A stretch of DNA of 64,000 nt from Sipunculus nudus (lineage: Eukaryota; Annelida; Sipuncula; Golfingiida; Sipunculidae): positions 4,478,339 to 4,542,338 of the forward strand of contig CM049316.1 in assembly GCA_026874595.1 (NCBI GenBank). The letters run 5' to 3'. The position numbers and the translations under genes are program-made. The notes below the pieces were generated by a model. That model was not told the DNA's origin, ran no database searches, and was given only the letters and a program-made list of their open reading frames with translations. Shown piece by piece: positions 49,110 to 61,529 of the stretch (positions are counted from its first letter, which is position 1; the number at the start of each line of letters is the position of its first letter).

Positions 49110-49704
49110 ATTCAGAAATTTCCACTTGAAGTGTGTTCAACATCGCATACAGAGTTAAGAAGCAGATTTGACATGCACTAATAGCCTGTTGTTTAAAATA
49201 TTTAAACTATATTATTTCTTACAGGCATCTGATAGCTCGTTCTTTGGGATAAATGCTGACCAAACCAGATGTTACTAAGCGTCTGCATGGAGCCTTTTTA
49301 CTCAACTCCATTAGGTATGAGACACAATGTTCGTTTTTCTCAATCTAGCCTTTGGGTAAAGGTTTATGTTGAATCTACTTTCTCATTGGGGCAAGTATGA
49401 GGAGAATTTTAGTTGCCCTAATACCATTTTCTGGAACTTTTACTTGCCCCAGGTAAGTGGTTAACCATTAATGTCCAGCCCTGATTATTTAAATTCACAT
49501 ATGAATATTTAACATCTGTTTTTTTTTTTTTTATTTGTTTCATTAATTTTACATTCCCTTTAGTCCTTGACAAACAGTTAAGATATTGTGTGCATATAGA
49601 AATGACAGGAAATGGTGCTGGCTTTACCCCACAACTAACTATTTCTTATAATATTATACTTTCTTTGTGTTATGGTGAGACAGCAAAACTGGTATCTTCC
49701 CAAA
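49110..49704. other. Non-coding stretch
   Basis: Contains a TTACTTGCCCCAGGTAAG..TTAATGTCCAGCCCTGATTA-like block (49430-49490) that resembles 19580-19660, probably an old DNA-transposon end. A poly-T run lies near 49519-49532. Confidence 0.45.
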
Positions 49705-50905
49705 ACAAGTGCCCCATGGGTCATGACGCTCAGCCGACTGACATGTTGATATTATGTCCTTGCACAGACAACTAATTAAGGTAATGTGGTGGCATCATTG
49801 TTCATGCATATTAGCTTAAGTTCATCAAGACCCATAAGCACAACAAATCTGATGACAAACCAACCGGCCTTTCATGAGGAATCTGGCAAATTGTGTGTAT
49901 TTTGCATTATTTTTCTAGGGTGCTCAAACATACTCCAAAACTCTGAGAATATAGTTCACTGTGACCCAATTTCAGGTTTCTGGGGAGAACTTTTGAGAAA
50001 CTCTCAGGGTGTCAAGTTAGAAGATTCTGGACCAAAAGGTTATGATTTGTGCCCTACTTTGGTATCAAATTTTCAATTATTCTTAGGGGTCCTTATATTT
50101 ATAAGCCCCATAGCTCAGAAAATATGGGTAACAGAGACCTAAATACATGTTTCTAAGGAGATTTTCATAGACCTGCCTGGATTTTAGGTTAGAAGATTCC
50201 AGGTCCAATGTTTATGATTTGTGCCCTGCTTTGGTATCAAATTTTTAATTATGATGGGGGGTGCTTATAAGCCCAATAGCTCAAAGAATATGGGTAACAG
50301 AGACCTAATTTCAGGTTTCCATGGAGACTTTTCATGTACCTCTCTGGATGTAAAGTGGGAAGATTCTATGTCTACTTATTACCATTTGAGCCATGTTAAC
50401 AGATGACTGCATCTTTTGTGGGCTCAAAAATAGATAAAAAAAATAGTAAAAAATAAAAAAAAAATACAGGTGGCACCACCAGTCTGCAGAAACTGATGAA
50501 AAACTCCATGATGAATATCCATGCAAATAATCATGGTGATCAATGCAATAGTTGTTCAGATATTTGTATATTTGTACCATTGTATCTGTTTTTTATTATT
50601 CTGGGGGGGGGTGGGGTGGGGGGGGGGGGGCTTCGGAGCCCCATAGCTTGAAGAATTTGGGTAACAGACCAAATTCTAGGTTTTTCAAGGAGACTTTTCA
50701 TGGACCTAACTGGATGTAAAGTGGGAAGATTCCAGGTCCACCGGAGTTTTTCATGGACCTCTCAGCAAGTAAAGATAGAAGATTCTTGGTCTAGCGGTTA
50801 CGATTTGTGCCCTTTCAACGTACAGACGGCCGGATGGCAAGAAGGACGACGGACAAAGAGTGATTGCTAAAGCTCAGATGACTTACAGTCAGCTGAGCTA
50901 AAAAT
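49705..50905 (+). mobile_element. Family C Helentron-like non-autonomous element C2
   Basis: The left end is ACAAGTGCCCCATGGGTC with GCTCAGCCGAC (one change from the C1 11-mer). The right end is a short degenerate GGAC-type repeat, GTCAGCTGAGC (50888-50898) and TAAAAAT. About three C-type monomers carry GTAACAGAGACCTAA-like phrases (50127, 50296, 50662). A G-rich run at 50603-50630 interrupts the last one. It is shorter and more diverged than C1 and lacks the family A monomers. Confidence 0.8.
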
Positions 50906-53900
50906 ATGCAAAAGGGAAAATCACAAACATTTGGTTTCATGTATGAAACCACCCACAGTATGAAGAAAAGAGTGACACAATTTACAAGTTTATTTTATTC
51001 TTAATAACTATAACTTTTGTGAAAATATAAATTCATGGCTATTCATTTGCTTTAAGCCGAAGTTTTAACCACTGTGGCACAAACAATCACGGAAAGTTGA
51101 TTTATTTTGACTGGAGTCCATAAACATGTACACGGAGCCCAGACAGTTCATTTTAGCAATTACTGTATGTTTTCAGGGACATTATACAAGATTCCCACTT
51201 GATTATATATAACAGAGAAATAACATATATATGCAAAAACAAGTTTTAATGGCATGAAAACAACTGTGTAGCTGAATTTTTTTCTCCTTTAGGAGACTGT
51301 GTCATTTTATCATGATAGCTTTATATAATATCAGTTCCTTAAGTAAATACATCAAACACCTGAGCTACTTTTTATGCAATAACAGTTCCATGAAGAAAAC
51401 CTAACAGTCTATAAACGACCACAATAGAAGTCAGGACGGTAGATTTGATACAAATTAGTCTCTGTCTGGTATAATGACCTCTGCAGACAAGATGTAATTG
51501 CATTAATTTGGTGAAAATCCCCCATGATTAATCAACTGTTAGTTTCGTACTGTGTCCCAAACATGGAAGAATCTTATGACACTTTAACAAATTCATCAGC
51601 AGCAGCTTTTATTTGGACCTAATTAACAAGAATCTATTGGACAATATAGAAGACTCTGTAAAGATACAACAATATTCCAGACAGCGATGAGGATATTTTA
51701 TTGAGGTTCAATGTTCTTTCGCACATTTATATTGCAGAAAAAGATTAAAACAATTTAGAGCAAAAAATAAAAAGGAAAATAGAACCATGGCCTTTCCATT
51801 ACTGAAACATCCATCATCTTATACAGACTAACTCTTACTGGCAGATACAACCACAGTTATTAGATGCTGCTTATTTTATTTTACAGAAATAATTAAATTT
51901 TAGGAAGAAAAAAATAATTATTTTGTACTTGTTTCTCTCAATTTAATTATGCCAAATCTATTTTTTATCAGAAGTTGTGAATTTTATAAGGATGACCATG
52001 CATTTCCTTTCTACCTTCTGCGTTAGATATTTAATTTACTGTAACAGATATCCATCACCTTGCCAGGTTTAGCTACTAATTTTCTTTCCCTTCTTATACT
52101 CATATGATTAGACTGACAAAAGAATATTTCTGGAAGCAAGATATGAATTTTATCATAAAAAAAATTGATAAGCTGTTCTGTTTGTTAAAGAGGATTCCAG
52201 TAAAGTGACCTTAGCCTCTTTACTGCCAAATGACAATGGCTGCAGAAATCCAAAGATTGTCGATCACCTGCAAGGCCTATTTCCTATATATTCCCATCCA
52301 AAGAAGCCATCTTTATTTTATTAGAAATTGTTTGCAGGCCAACATCCAACCGGTAACTTTTTAATTATACTGTTCCCGTAGGATTAATGACCATGACTAT
52401 ATATGACGGACATCAAATGTTGTGAAATAGGGACATGTTCTCATTGTATTGTACTTCCTTATTCTTCTTCTTATAATTAATCTCTTAATGATGACTAGTC
52501 TTTTGATTTTACTTTCCTTTCCCTTCCCTTCCTTATTATCAGGAGGTTTCCCTAGATATCCTCCAAATCTCAATACTCGGGACATGAGGAATCGGCATTA
52601 ATGTACAGCCACTTCAACAGACAACAGCCAGGACACTGGAGTCACTGTATCAAATTTGCTATCAATTATTCGATACTTAAGTGGAGAGAAAAAAAAAACT
52701 AATTTTTCATGATACCTCATTAGGGGAAGCTCAGAATCAATAAAGTTAATTTTTCTTCTTGTTTTTGGACACTGTATTTGTCAAATAGTCTATGTTACCT
52801 TATGGTACTGATACAGTAACAATAAAAAGTTTTCGCATTTCCCATTTGCCCCCAAATTTGCCCATTAAAACTGATTAACTGTTTGTCATTAGTGTGGATA
52901 ATTTGTGGATATAATAGTCTTTATTTTTATGTGAAGTGATTTGTTAATCCTATCTATTCCATAATAAATTTAAGGCTGAACCATATATCATTTAGACACA
53001 GGGACTGGAAATTCTAAATATAAAATATTAATGATCACAGTAGGATTTTAATTGTAAAATTTTTATAAAATGATAGCATTCCTTTCATACCTGATATAAA
53101 ATCAAATAACTTGTTCAAAGTCATTCTTTGTTAAATTACCAGTTTCATCAAAAATATTTTACAACTTTTTGTGACTAAAAAACATGTTTATCAACTAGCC
53201 TATTTTCATTAAAGATATAGTTTAGCCTGAATCCCGATTTTGTAATCTTATTACACTCTTTCACAACCAGCAGACATATTATAAAATGAAACTAACAAAG
53301 CATTAATTTTTTTTTTAAAAAGTCATGTTCCAAACACCTGTAAATAAAATAAAGTTTTGTATAATGAACACAGGTGACTGAAACCTACAAGAATTTTTCC
53401 TGCAGAACACCTGTGAAAGCAATTGACAACTCAGGTTCAACAGAAAATATGTGGATGAAATTAACAAGTACTGTACCATGTGAAAAAATGTTGGGCTGAA
53501 ATGAGCAAGTCTGTCATACAGTAGAATAGAACCATAAAGATAAAAGGCTCCAATAAATATTTCAGCACAGATTCAACAGGTGAAAAGTATAGCAAAACCT
53601 AATATTTGCTGGTTGTGTCAGTTTTTTCTCTAATATTCTCACTTTCATTTATTTGCAGAACACCTGTTCATTTTCAATTATTTCTAAATATTGTGCACAG
53701 CTATCACATGCCAACTAAGAAAATTTCAAGACAAATTTCATTACCTTTTCAAAATTTGACAGAACAAGGTATTTAATTAAAATCTTTAAGCAAAACCACT
53801 TATATTGTAACTAACAGAATCATTTACAATAACTTTATCAAATATTAATGATCATTTTATTAAATATGAAGTGTTTTCTTGAGACTATTGTTTTCCTGAA

Positions 53901-54726
53901 GAATTCTATCATCACCTAAATTTAACAGCGATGAGTCCATTCAAAGACTACTTTATTGTGTGTCATAAACAAAGTTCAATGTTACTAATTTCAAATTACA
54001 ACCAACGAAAAATACAACACTTGTCAGTCTCAACAAGTCATCAATAATATATTGAGAAAAGGTGAATCCATCCTGAGCATAAATTCAGTTATTTTTCACC
54101 GATGTAAATCCAATAAATAAACGTCTGGCAAAAACCTGACAAATTCTCTCCCTGATAAAGCTCGTCTGTGCGAGCATCTATCACTGTTTTGTCAGAATGT
54201 CTTCCTCTCTGCCCTCTAACAATTTATGAAGCCAACCATGTTATCAGCTGAGCTTCGTTTTTCCTTTTCACCAAGCTGGCAGGCTCCACCAATCAGTCAT
54301 GCTGAAATGTCTGACCAGCTTTTATTTTCGCTTTGGAACAACAGTTTCACTTATAAATCATGCCACAGACAGCTCGCAAAAATAAACCACTCCACACTGA
54401 TAAAATCAAACAAAGTTTACAAAACCTTGAATGACATTTAATGAGGTCTTTGCTTGGTCTTGTTTTCCTAAACAGTAGTGTTCACAGCTGCTCAATTTTG
54501 CATCAGGCTTGACTATGAAGAAAATTGCCAATCAGCAGAACCTACTGCCCTCTGGAGTAAAAATCATAAACTAATATTTACTTTTTTTCTGGATTTTAAA
54601 ATCCAAATGTCCTTTGTTTTATTCCAGCTTATGTGCCATAAATGAAATATTTGTGTTAAAACTTTTTAATAAAATTGACATCATGAATTTACAATGTAAA
54701 ATCCATCCTATAGATCCTTGTGTTGT

Positions 54727-54730
<4 letters not shown>
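50906..54730. other. Non-coding AT-rich stretch
   Basis: Nearly 4 kb with no recognised repeat and no exon-like frame. Short open frames are random in composition. Confidence 0.5.
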
Positions 54731-54731
<1 letters not shown>

Positions 54732-54758
<27 letters not shown>

Positions 54759-54769
54759 TTTTGTGTGTA
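54732..54769. repeat. (GT)n microsatellite
   Basis: A GT run of about 13 units, followed by an interrupted TTTTTGTGTGTAG tail. Confidence 0.95.
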
Positions 54770-54935
54770 GCACAAGTACTGAGCTAAAGGCAATTGTTTC
54801 TTGAAATTAACTGGTCTAAGGTGAATAAAGTGATATTACACTACACTATGTTTGGTTGAGAAAAAAAAAACCACACAAACATTTTTCATAACAGTTAAAT
54901 CCCACTGAGAATGTTCATTTGTCATATGTGCAAAG

Positions 54936-54937
<2 letters not shown>

Positions 54938-54999
<62 letters not shown>
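54938..54999. repeat. (TA)n microsatellite
   Basis: About 30 uninterrupted TA units. The Tyr-Ile repeat peptide read through it is an artefact. Confidence 0.97.
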
Positions 55000-55005
<6 letters not shown>

Positions 55006-56053
55006 GAAAGGTTCCTAATGGTTGTTCAGTGTTACAAACAAACTGAAAAATTAAATCAACGTGAAGTGGTCAGCCAAGGGATACTGAAGGTCACCTTTTA
55101 GAATCAAACTGAAAGAAGTTAGGGCCTGCCTAGCGCTTTAGTCGGAGAGGTCTGGGATCCCCACCCTAGACGCTCCTTCAACCTTAATTTTTAATTGCTA
55201 CCATTAGCAAGTCAACAAGCCAGTCAAACCAGCACATTGCCAAAACAAGAGAAGTCGGAGGTGAAAGGGAAGCAGCAATCATCCATGAATACTCCATGGA
55301 AAGCATGTGCAACTGTCCACCAGGCAAACACAAGCTGGACTCAAACAACAGCTAACAACAGGCTACAGCAATTCCCCACATCACAGAACTTTAGTTGAAA
55401 GAATCAATTTTCATGGTGCATGTGCTGACTGCTGTTGACAAAAATGACAACTATCCAGTTTATTTTCTGATGACTTCTTTGCAGGGTGTGGCTTCGTGTT
55501 AGGTGTAACAGCAGCTGGCCACATATGGTTCATTGTACACTTGACATTTGTACGCTGAGGGTTCATCCCTGAGAACTGATCAGTCTGTGGCGACACCACG
55601 TCCCCTTAATGATCACTCCCACATGGTGTCCTTATCAGACAGGAGCTGTCCCAATACCAGTCAGCGCTGCCATGTGATACTCCTGTAATTATCTGAAGAC
55701 TCAGACCTCAAGTCCTGAAATCCTTGCAAATTTTACAAATGGGTAAAGATAACATCATGTCAGGCCCCCCAATCCTTGTATAGCAACTTTGTGCCACTCC
55801 CCCACTTCCATCAAAATATTAATTTGTTTTTCATGACTCTGAGAAAGTTAATGATTCTGGTCTCAAGCTGCCAAGACATTTCTTTCAAGAATTTAAAAAA
55901 TTTCGTAAAATTTCTTATTGTTAGGATGTGCTTGTACCTATTTAGCAGAACAATTTTGTTATAATTATTTTCCTTCTGTATATATGAAATTTTCATCCAA
56001 AATTAACTATAAAAGGGTGAAAAAAAATCACCCTCCAGCAGGGCCTTCTGAAA
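55000..56053. other. Non-coding stretch
   Basis: A GC-richer spot at 55125-55165 loosely resembles a tRNA/SINE head, but the A-box to B-box spacing is too short. No gene is supported. Confidence 0.4.
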
Positions 56054-56086
56054 ACAAGGGACCCATGGGTCACGGTGCTCAGCTGT
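56054..56086 (+). mobile_element. Orphan family C-type left terminus
   Basis: ACAAGGGACCCATGGGTCAC then GGTGCTCAGCTG reproduces the hairpin plus 11-mer start of family C elements. No monomers or right end follow, so it is a truncated or otherwise diverged copy. Confidence 0.7.
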
Positions 56087-57179
56087 TATATATGATAAAA
56101 AATATGATTTGTGAAAGAGGCACATGCTTGTTTTGTGTGGTAATAAATATAAGCTTTATTATGAGTTGTTGGTGTTTAGCTTATGTATGATTTTGATAGT
56201 ATCTTTGGAGACAGGGAAGAGGATTGATTTCATTTATTTTATTTACAAATGGAGTGCTATTGTCACACAGATTTTGACTTGGCCATATAACTTATAAGCA
56301 GCACATATTATAAAAGAGTTTAACTATTTATTAAAATTTAATAACAAATATTGTGCCAATATAATTTTTATTAAAACAAATATAAGAAAATCATATGATT
56401 TTTTAAAATAAAATATAACTGAAATGATTATTGAAATAATATTATAGAATATATTCATGAATGCATTCATGAATACATTTTGAAAGTATCTGCACTGGTA
56501 TTCAAAAACTTTCATTTTTACCTGAATTCCCATTCTTATGCAATAAAATTTTTTAATGCAGTACATATTCATATTCGTATTCAAATACATTTGCAAAGCA
56601 TTCACACCATGTCTAGTATTTATTCAGTTTTGGCCAAACAAAGATGTTGGGAATCCAGAATATACAAAATTCACAAATTTAAATAATGATCATAAGTACC
56701 TGGTTTTATGGCTTTTATTTATATTAAAAAAATAAATGTAATATATTCACTTTGGACTACTTTCACATCAATCTACACACTAGACACAGTAGGAATCTAG
56801 ATTAATATTATCAACTGCAACTGCAACTGCATTTGTTATAAAAACCAATACAAAATTATTAATTTATTGTTTATTGTTATGTTGTTTTTCAAAACAACTA
56901 CTAGATGAGTTGGGTTGGACACCTGGATCAACTGTGGCTGGGCATTAGCTGCCTGGCTGCCCCAGTGTATGCTTCGCTCAAGCATGCATAATCTGATGAA
57001 AGGTCAACAAGGTCAACATACAGGTGACTGAAGAGGGGCTGGATTAAGCCTGGGTCTGACATGGTCTCATATAAACATTAATAAAAGCTACAATATCTTT
57101 CAGCTTTCTAAACTACAAAGATGAAATCCTTATGTGTGCATGATATGAAAATTATATCACCAGTGCTCTCAGGAAACAA
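56087..57179. other. Non-coding AT-rich stretch
   Basis: I see no supported gene. Sequence at 56894-57060 is GC-richer but has no recognised structure. Confidence 0.45.
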
Positions 57180-57787
57180 ACATGCCATGGTCAAACCTGG
57201 GCAAAATTTAAGGTACCAATTTTATATTTTTGCCAATATTTAAAAAAAATTTAACAGATTTTGATCTAATTTTTGGTATACAATTAAATTTTGATTAATT
57301 AAAGTTGTATTACTGAAAAAGAGTCCCTACCTTTAACACTTTTGGTCTTAAGTGACCAAATATCTTTCCTGATTTTTTTACAAAGTCCATTATGTTTAGG
57401 CCCATAACTTTTTTAAATTTAATAATACTGACTTAATTTCTGGCATGTACATAGGAACTATATAGAGGAATATTTATGGTAAATATGAAGAAAACCAGAT
57501 GAGTGGTTTTGATATTAGGCAGTCCTGAAGTGTGAAAATAGATTTCTAATAAAAAATTGAGGGTTTTCCTTAATATCTCAAAGGAACGAAGTCCTATTGA
57601 CCCAATTTTCGGCATGGTAGGAGATTTTTAGGACATCTCACTGTATGGCAAATTTCAGATTCGTAAGTCTAATGGTGTTGAAATGTGCCAGTCTTACGGA
57701 CGGACATCCGGACGGACGGCAAGACAGACGGACGGACAATGGACCATGACTATAGCTCAGATGACTTATAGTCAGCTGATCTAAAAA
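57180..57787 (+). mobile_element. Family B interspersed repeat, copy 2
   Basis: This is the inverted counterpart of 4286-4893. The right end has a GGAC-type simple repeat (57694-57739), ATAGCTCAGATGACTTATAG, then TCAGCTGATCTAAAAAAT. It lies about 25 bp before element A4. Confidence 0.8.
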
Positions 57788-57811
57788 ATTCCTGACCACA
57801 TGAATATACAG

Positions 57812-59627
57812 ACAAGGCCTACAGATCTAATGCGAACCTGTGCAAAGTTTGGGAGTATGAATGGAGGTATATTTTTAAAATTTAATACTGATCCTTTTAA
57901 GTCCTGCATATCTTCCTTAGTCATGATTTCAGCAAAATGGACATTTTGGACCTGCAAGTTTCAGACTAGGACATTTTAAAATCTAGAATATGGGTAGTTG
58001 ACAAGCGACTATGTGTATCCGCAGAAATCAGAGTGGGACGGGCGAAGTGAGGCATGTATTAAGTGGCAAGGGGAATAAAGTGAGGTATGTTGCATATTAG
58101 CATGGATGTCTGCAGCGTAAACGTGAATGTAGGTAGTGCCACCTGTCATAAAATTGAGAAAATTGTCCAGGATGTATAAACCTGCTAAATTTCAGGTGGA
58201 TAAGTCAAACCACTGCTCTGATAAGAGTGATATTATCCCAAGGCAGATGAACAGATGTACGCTGTGCATAAGTGGTTGCAGGTGGCATCACCTGTTTTGC
58301 CTATGATGAAGAGCTATGTGAGATCTATACACATGCAAAATTTTGGCCCAATCAGTCAAACGGTTCCCGAGATATGAGCTTGGATGTCTGCAGAGTACAC
58401 GGAATGTAGTGGCGCCACCTGTCATAAATCGAGAAAGCTGTCCAGGATGTATAAACCTGCAAAATTTCAGGTGGATAAGTCAAACCACTGCTGAGATACG
58501 AGTGATTTTATCCCAAGGCAGATGAACAGATGGACGCTGTGCATAAGTGGTTGCAGGTGGCACCACCAGTTTTGCCTATGATGAAGAGCTATGTGAGATC
58601 TATACACATGCAAAATTTGGCCCAATCGGTCAAATGGTTCCTGAGATAAGAGCTTGGATGTCTGCAGAGTAAACGTGAATGTAGGTGGCGCCACCTGTCA
58701 TAAAATCAAGAAAGCTGTCCAGGATGTATAAACCTGCAAAATTTCAGGTGAATTAGTCAAACCACTGCTGAGATATGAGTGATATTATCCCAAGTCAGAT
58801 GAACAGATGGACGCTGTGCAAAAATGGTTGCAGGTGGCGCCATCATTTTTAGTGTATGTTAAAAAGCTATCAAAGGGCTACATTTGTGCAGAATTTTTAG
58901 CCTGATTGGTCAGACTGTTCCCGAGATATGCAGGTTTATGTGTGAAAACAGACGCACAAATGGACGCTGGGCAGCGAGGAAAGGACAGAGGTCAACCAAA
59001 AATGAGGGCGCAGCATTTCACATTTGACCTGATGATAAACCCAATTCACTTAAATGCAAACCACATTTTTTCAAACAGTTGAAAGATATAGTTCCAATAA
59101 TCTGGGAATTCTGCATCTAAACATTGTGTCTACATCAAAGGGCTACATTTGTGCAAAATTTTTAGCCTGATTGGTAAAACAGTTCCCGAGAAATGTGGGT
59201 TTATGTGTGGAAACAGACGCACAAATGGATGCTGGGCAGCAAAAAAAGGTCAGAGGTCAACCAAAAATGAGAGCGCAGCAGTTCACATGTGACCTGATGA
59301 TAAACCCAATTCGCTTAAAACGCAAACCACGTTTTTTCAAACAGTTGAAAGATATAGTTCCAATAATCTGGGAATTCTGCATCTAAACATTGTGTCTAGA
59401 CGTTTAGACGCTGTGTCTAGACATCTAGACACATTGTCTAGACATCCCCCAGAGCCAGGTCAGTTGCCATGGTGATGTCTGGACACCACCTGTTTGTACT
59501 GAGTGACCTCTTGACTTGGCTGCTGAAACTCAGAATGTTGTCAAATCTTTTTTCAAATACAGAAAGCCTTTTACAATTGGCTACAATGTTTTTTTAAAAC
59601 TGTATTTATCCAATCTATTCTTAAAAA
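57812..59627 (+). mobile_element. Family A Helentron-like element A4, interrupted by the DIRS element
   Basis: It starts ACAAGGCCTACAGATCTAAT then GCGAACCTGTG and follows A2 closely (monomers at 58130-58850, GTCTAGAC palindromes at 59393-59440). A 265-bp internal tandem duplication is visible (58871 and 59136). Alignment to A2 stops after CCAATCTATTCTTA (59611-59622), where A2 continues AACTGGCAGAACC but this copy passes into the terminus of the DIRS-like element. The right half and right terminus would lie beyond the window. Confidence 0.82.
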
Positions 59628-59633
59628 AAACCC

Positions 59634-59929
59634 CATGCCCTCCCTGTGAATGGTGGTTTTGTTAGTAAACTGTTGTGAGCTTTTCTGTATTAATGAGAAT
59701 TTTCTCTGTTAAAGTTTATACGCCAGAGTAAGCCAACCAAAAATTTTTCCTTATTGGGCCTATTATCGCCCAAACCTGCCTCGCTCCCGTGTATCTATGT
59801 CACATTTCTGTTTCCTGTAATCACTTTTTTCGATGGCGGAATGTAGTTGACTGGGAGGGAGCGTTGTTTGTAATACAGAAAAGCTCACAACAGTTTACTA
59901 ACAAAACCACCATTTACAGGGAGGGAATG
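59634..59929. repeat. 58-bp inverted repeat at the DIRS element 3' end
   Basis: Arms 59634-59691 and 59872-59929 are reverse complements with two mismatches, enclosing 180 bp. A 19-bp direct repeat, TTTCTGTATTAATGAGAAT, occurs at 59682-59700 and 59981-59999. DIRS elements carry an internal complementary region that pairs with the outer ends of their terminal repeats. The left arm would be the outer terminus and the right arm part of that internal region. A G run (59931-59949) lies just inside. Confidence 0.8.
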
Positions 59930-60031
59930 CGGGGGGGGGGGGGGGGGGGTGGTTTATTACGTAAACATAATTGTCAGCTGTTTCTGTATTAATGAGAATA
60001 TAACAGATAAACCTTGGGGAGGGCTGGATAC

Positions 60032-61450
60032 CTACCTGGAATGACGGAATGAGGAGAACATCACAGCAGTGATGGAGCAGCCGAACACTGCCGGAACAGA
60101 TGCAGGAGGCGAGGACAGACTGGAGAATTGGAGGACCTCACCAGCCATAATCACAGGGCCTAAGGAAGAAAGGACCGAAGCTTGTAAATAGACATCCTTG
60201 AGATATAAGCGGGTGAATGTAGAAGGCAACTTCCAATAGCCGTCTTGACCAGTTGGTTTGGGGATATCCCCGATAAATGGCCCAATGATGTAGAAAGGGC
60301 CCTGATGTCATGAGCTTTGACGTGAAGCTGGTCTAAGGTTGATGGAGAAGCTGATTCATATGCTGAGATAATGGTAGCTTTTAGCCATGCACTAATGGTG
60401 ATAGGGCTAATTTCTTGTTTGAAATGGAGACTTTCGTTGAAATAATCAACTTCTTGCGCCCCCCCCTTGTAGAATGAGTAGCTTGAAGAGAGTAACGTAA
60501 AGCACGAACATGGGAATTGTGAGCGCCGTAACGGTACTGTCTGTTAGGGAGGGCCAGAACTGGCCAGGTTAACGGAGGATCATCACACGATGGTTCTTCT
60601 TATAAATTCCGTAGGGAAATGTAAGGTGGCCCATGCATCGTCGGCCTCAAGGTTGGGTAAATTGCGAGTCGGCCACTAGGGCATGAAACTCAGAGCGGCG
60701 ACCAGCAGATGCAATAGCAAGGAGGAAACCGTTTCCCTAGACAAAAGGAGAAAATGCGCCGACCGAAGCGGTACCTAAGGGGTTTGCGGAGGTGATGCAA
60801 GACAACGTCCAGATGCCAGGAAGAAGGGACGTAGCAAGGACGAGAAGCGCGGGCACGTACCCCTATGATAAATCCGTCAACAATGGATGACGGAGGACAC
60901 GATCCTGACTCCGCGGACGGAGGACCGACAGCAGGGAGGCACGATAGCCACTAAGAGACAATTATGAGAAATGTGGATCCAGTAGGAAATAACCGAAGAA
61001 TTCCAAAAGCGCCGCAAGCAACAGATCTAAAGGAGAGATTCCGTGGGCAGACGCCCAACCGGTGAAGAGACGCCACCAGGAGTGATAAATGTGGTCCGAA
61101 GAACGGCGACGGGGAGCCGAGGCAAGGAGAGCAGCCGGACTTGAAATGCCCTGATCCTTGAGGTGTCTGATGAGAGGACGCATGCGCACAGAGGGCACGA
61201 CCGAAATGGACGATGTGCTCGGAGGAACGATGGGAGATGGATCCTGAGCAGTAGAAGAAGCGGTGGTCGGGAGAGAAGCGAGCCCCACAGAGGAACCCAG
61301 GGAGCCGCAGGATGAAACTGGAGGATGAGGAGGAGATCCTGTCCCATGCGGACCAGACAGAGGAAGATATGGCGGATGAGACAGGGCACCGGAAAGGCGA
61401 AGAGAAACCGGTGAGACCAAACGGATGGTGGGTGGGCGGGGAGACGGTCA
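60032..61450 (-). pseudogene. DIRS tyrosine recombinase (broken)
   Basis: The N-terminal core-binding part reads through SWWRLFTGWASAHGISPLD (near 61070) and GYRASLLSVLRPRSQD (about 60950-60905). The catalytic half has ASAGRRSEFHAL (about 60705-60670) with the first Arg, a later HDIR box (about 60315-60300), and the likely nucleophile Tyr in TRLYLKDV (about 60205-60185). The frame ends at TAG 60032-60034. In-frame stops at 60962-60964 and after 60870, and several frame changes between 60840 and 60430, disable it. The residues identified are those of the R..HxxR..Y set of this family. Confidence 0.82.
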
Positions 61451-61529
61451 CAAGGGCGACTTAGACGTGTTACGGTAGGAACAAGGACTGGGGGAGGGGA
61501 AAATCGATTAAATCGATATCCAGACGCCC

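Noticed and set aside
54919-55101. Tyr-Ile repeat protein
   Set aside because: Translation of a (TA)n microsatellite.
55119-55170. tRNA gene or SINE head
   Set aside because: A-box-like and B-box-like motifs are too close together, and no cloverleaf can be drawn.
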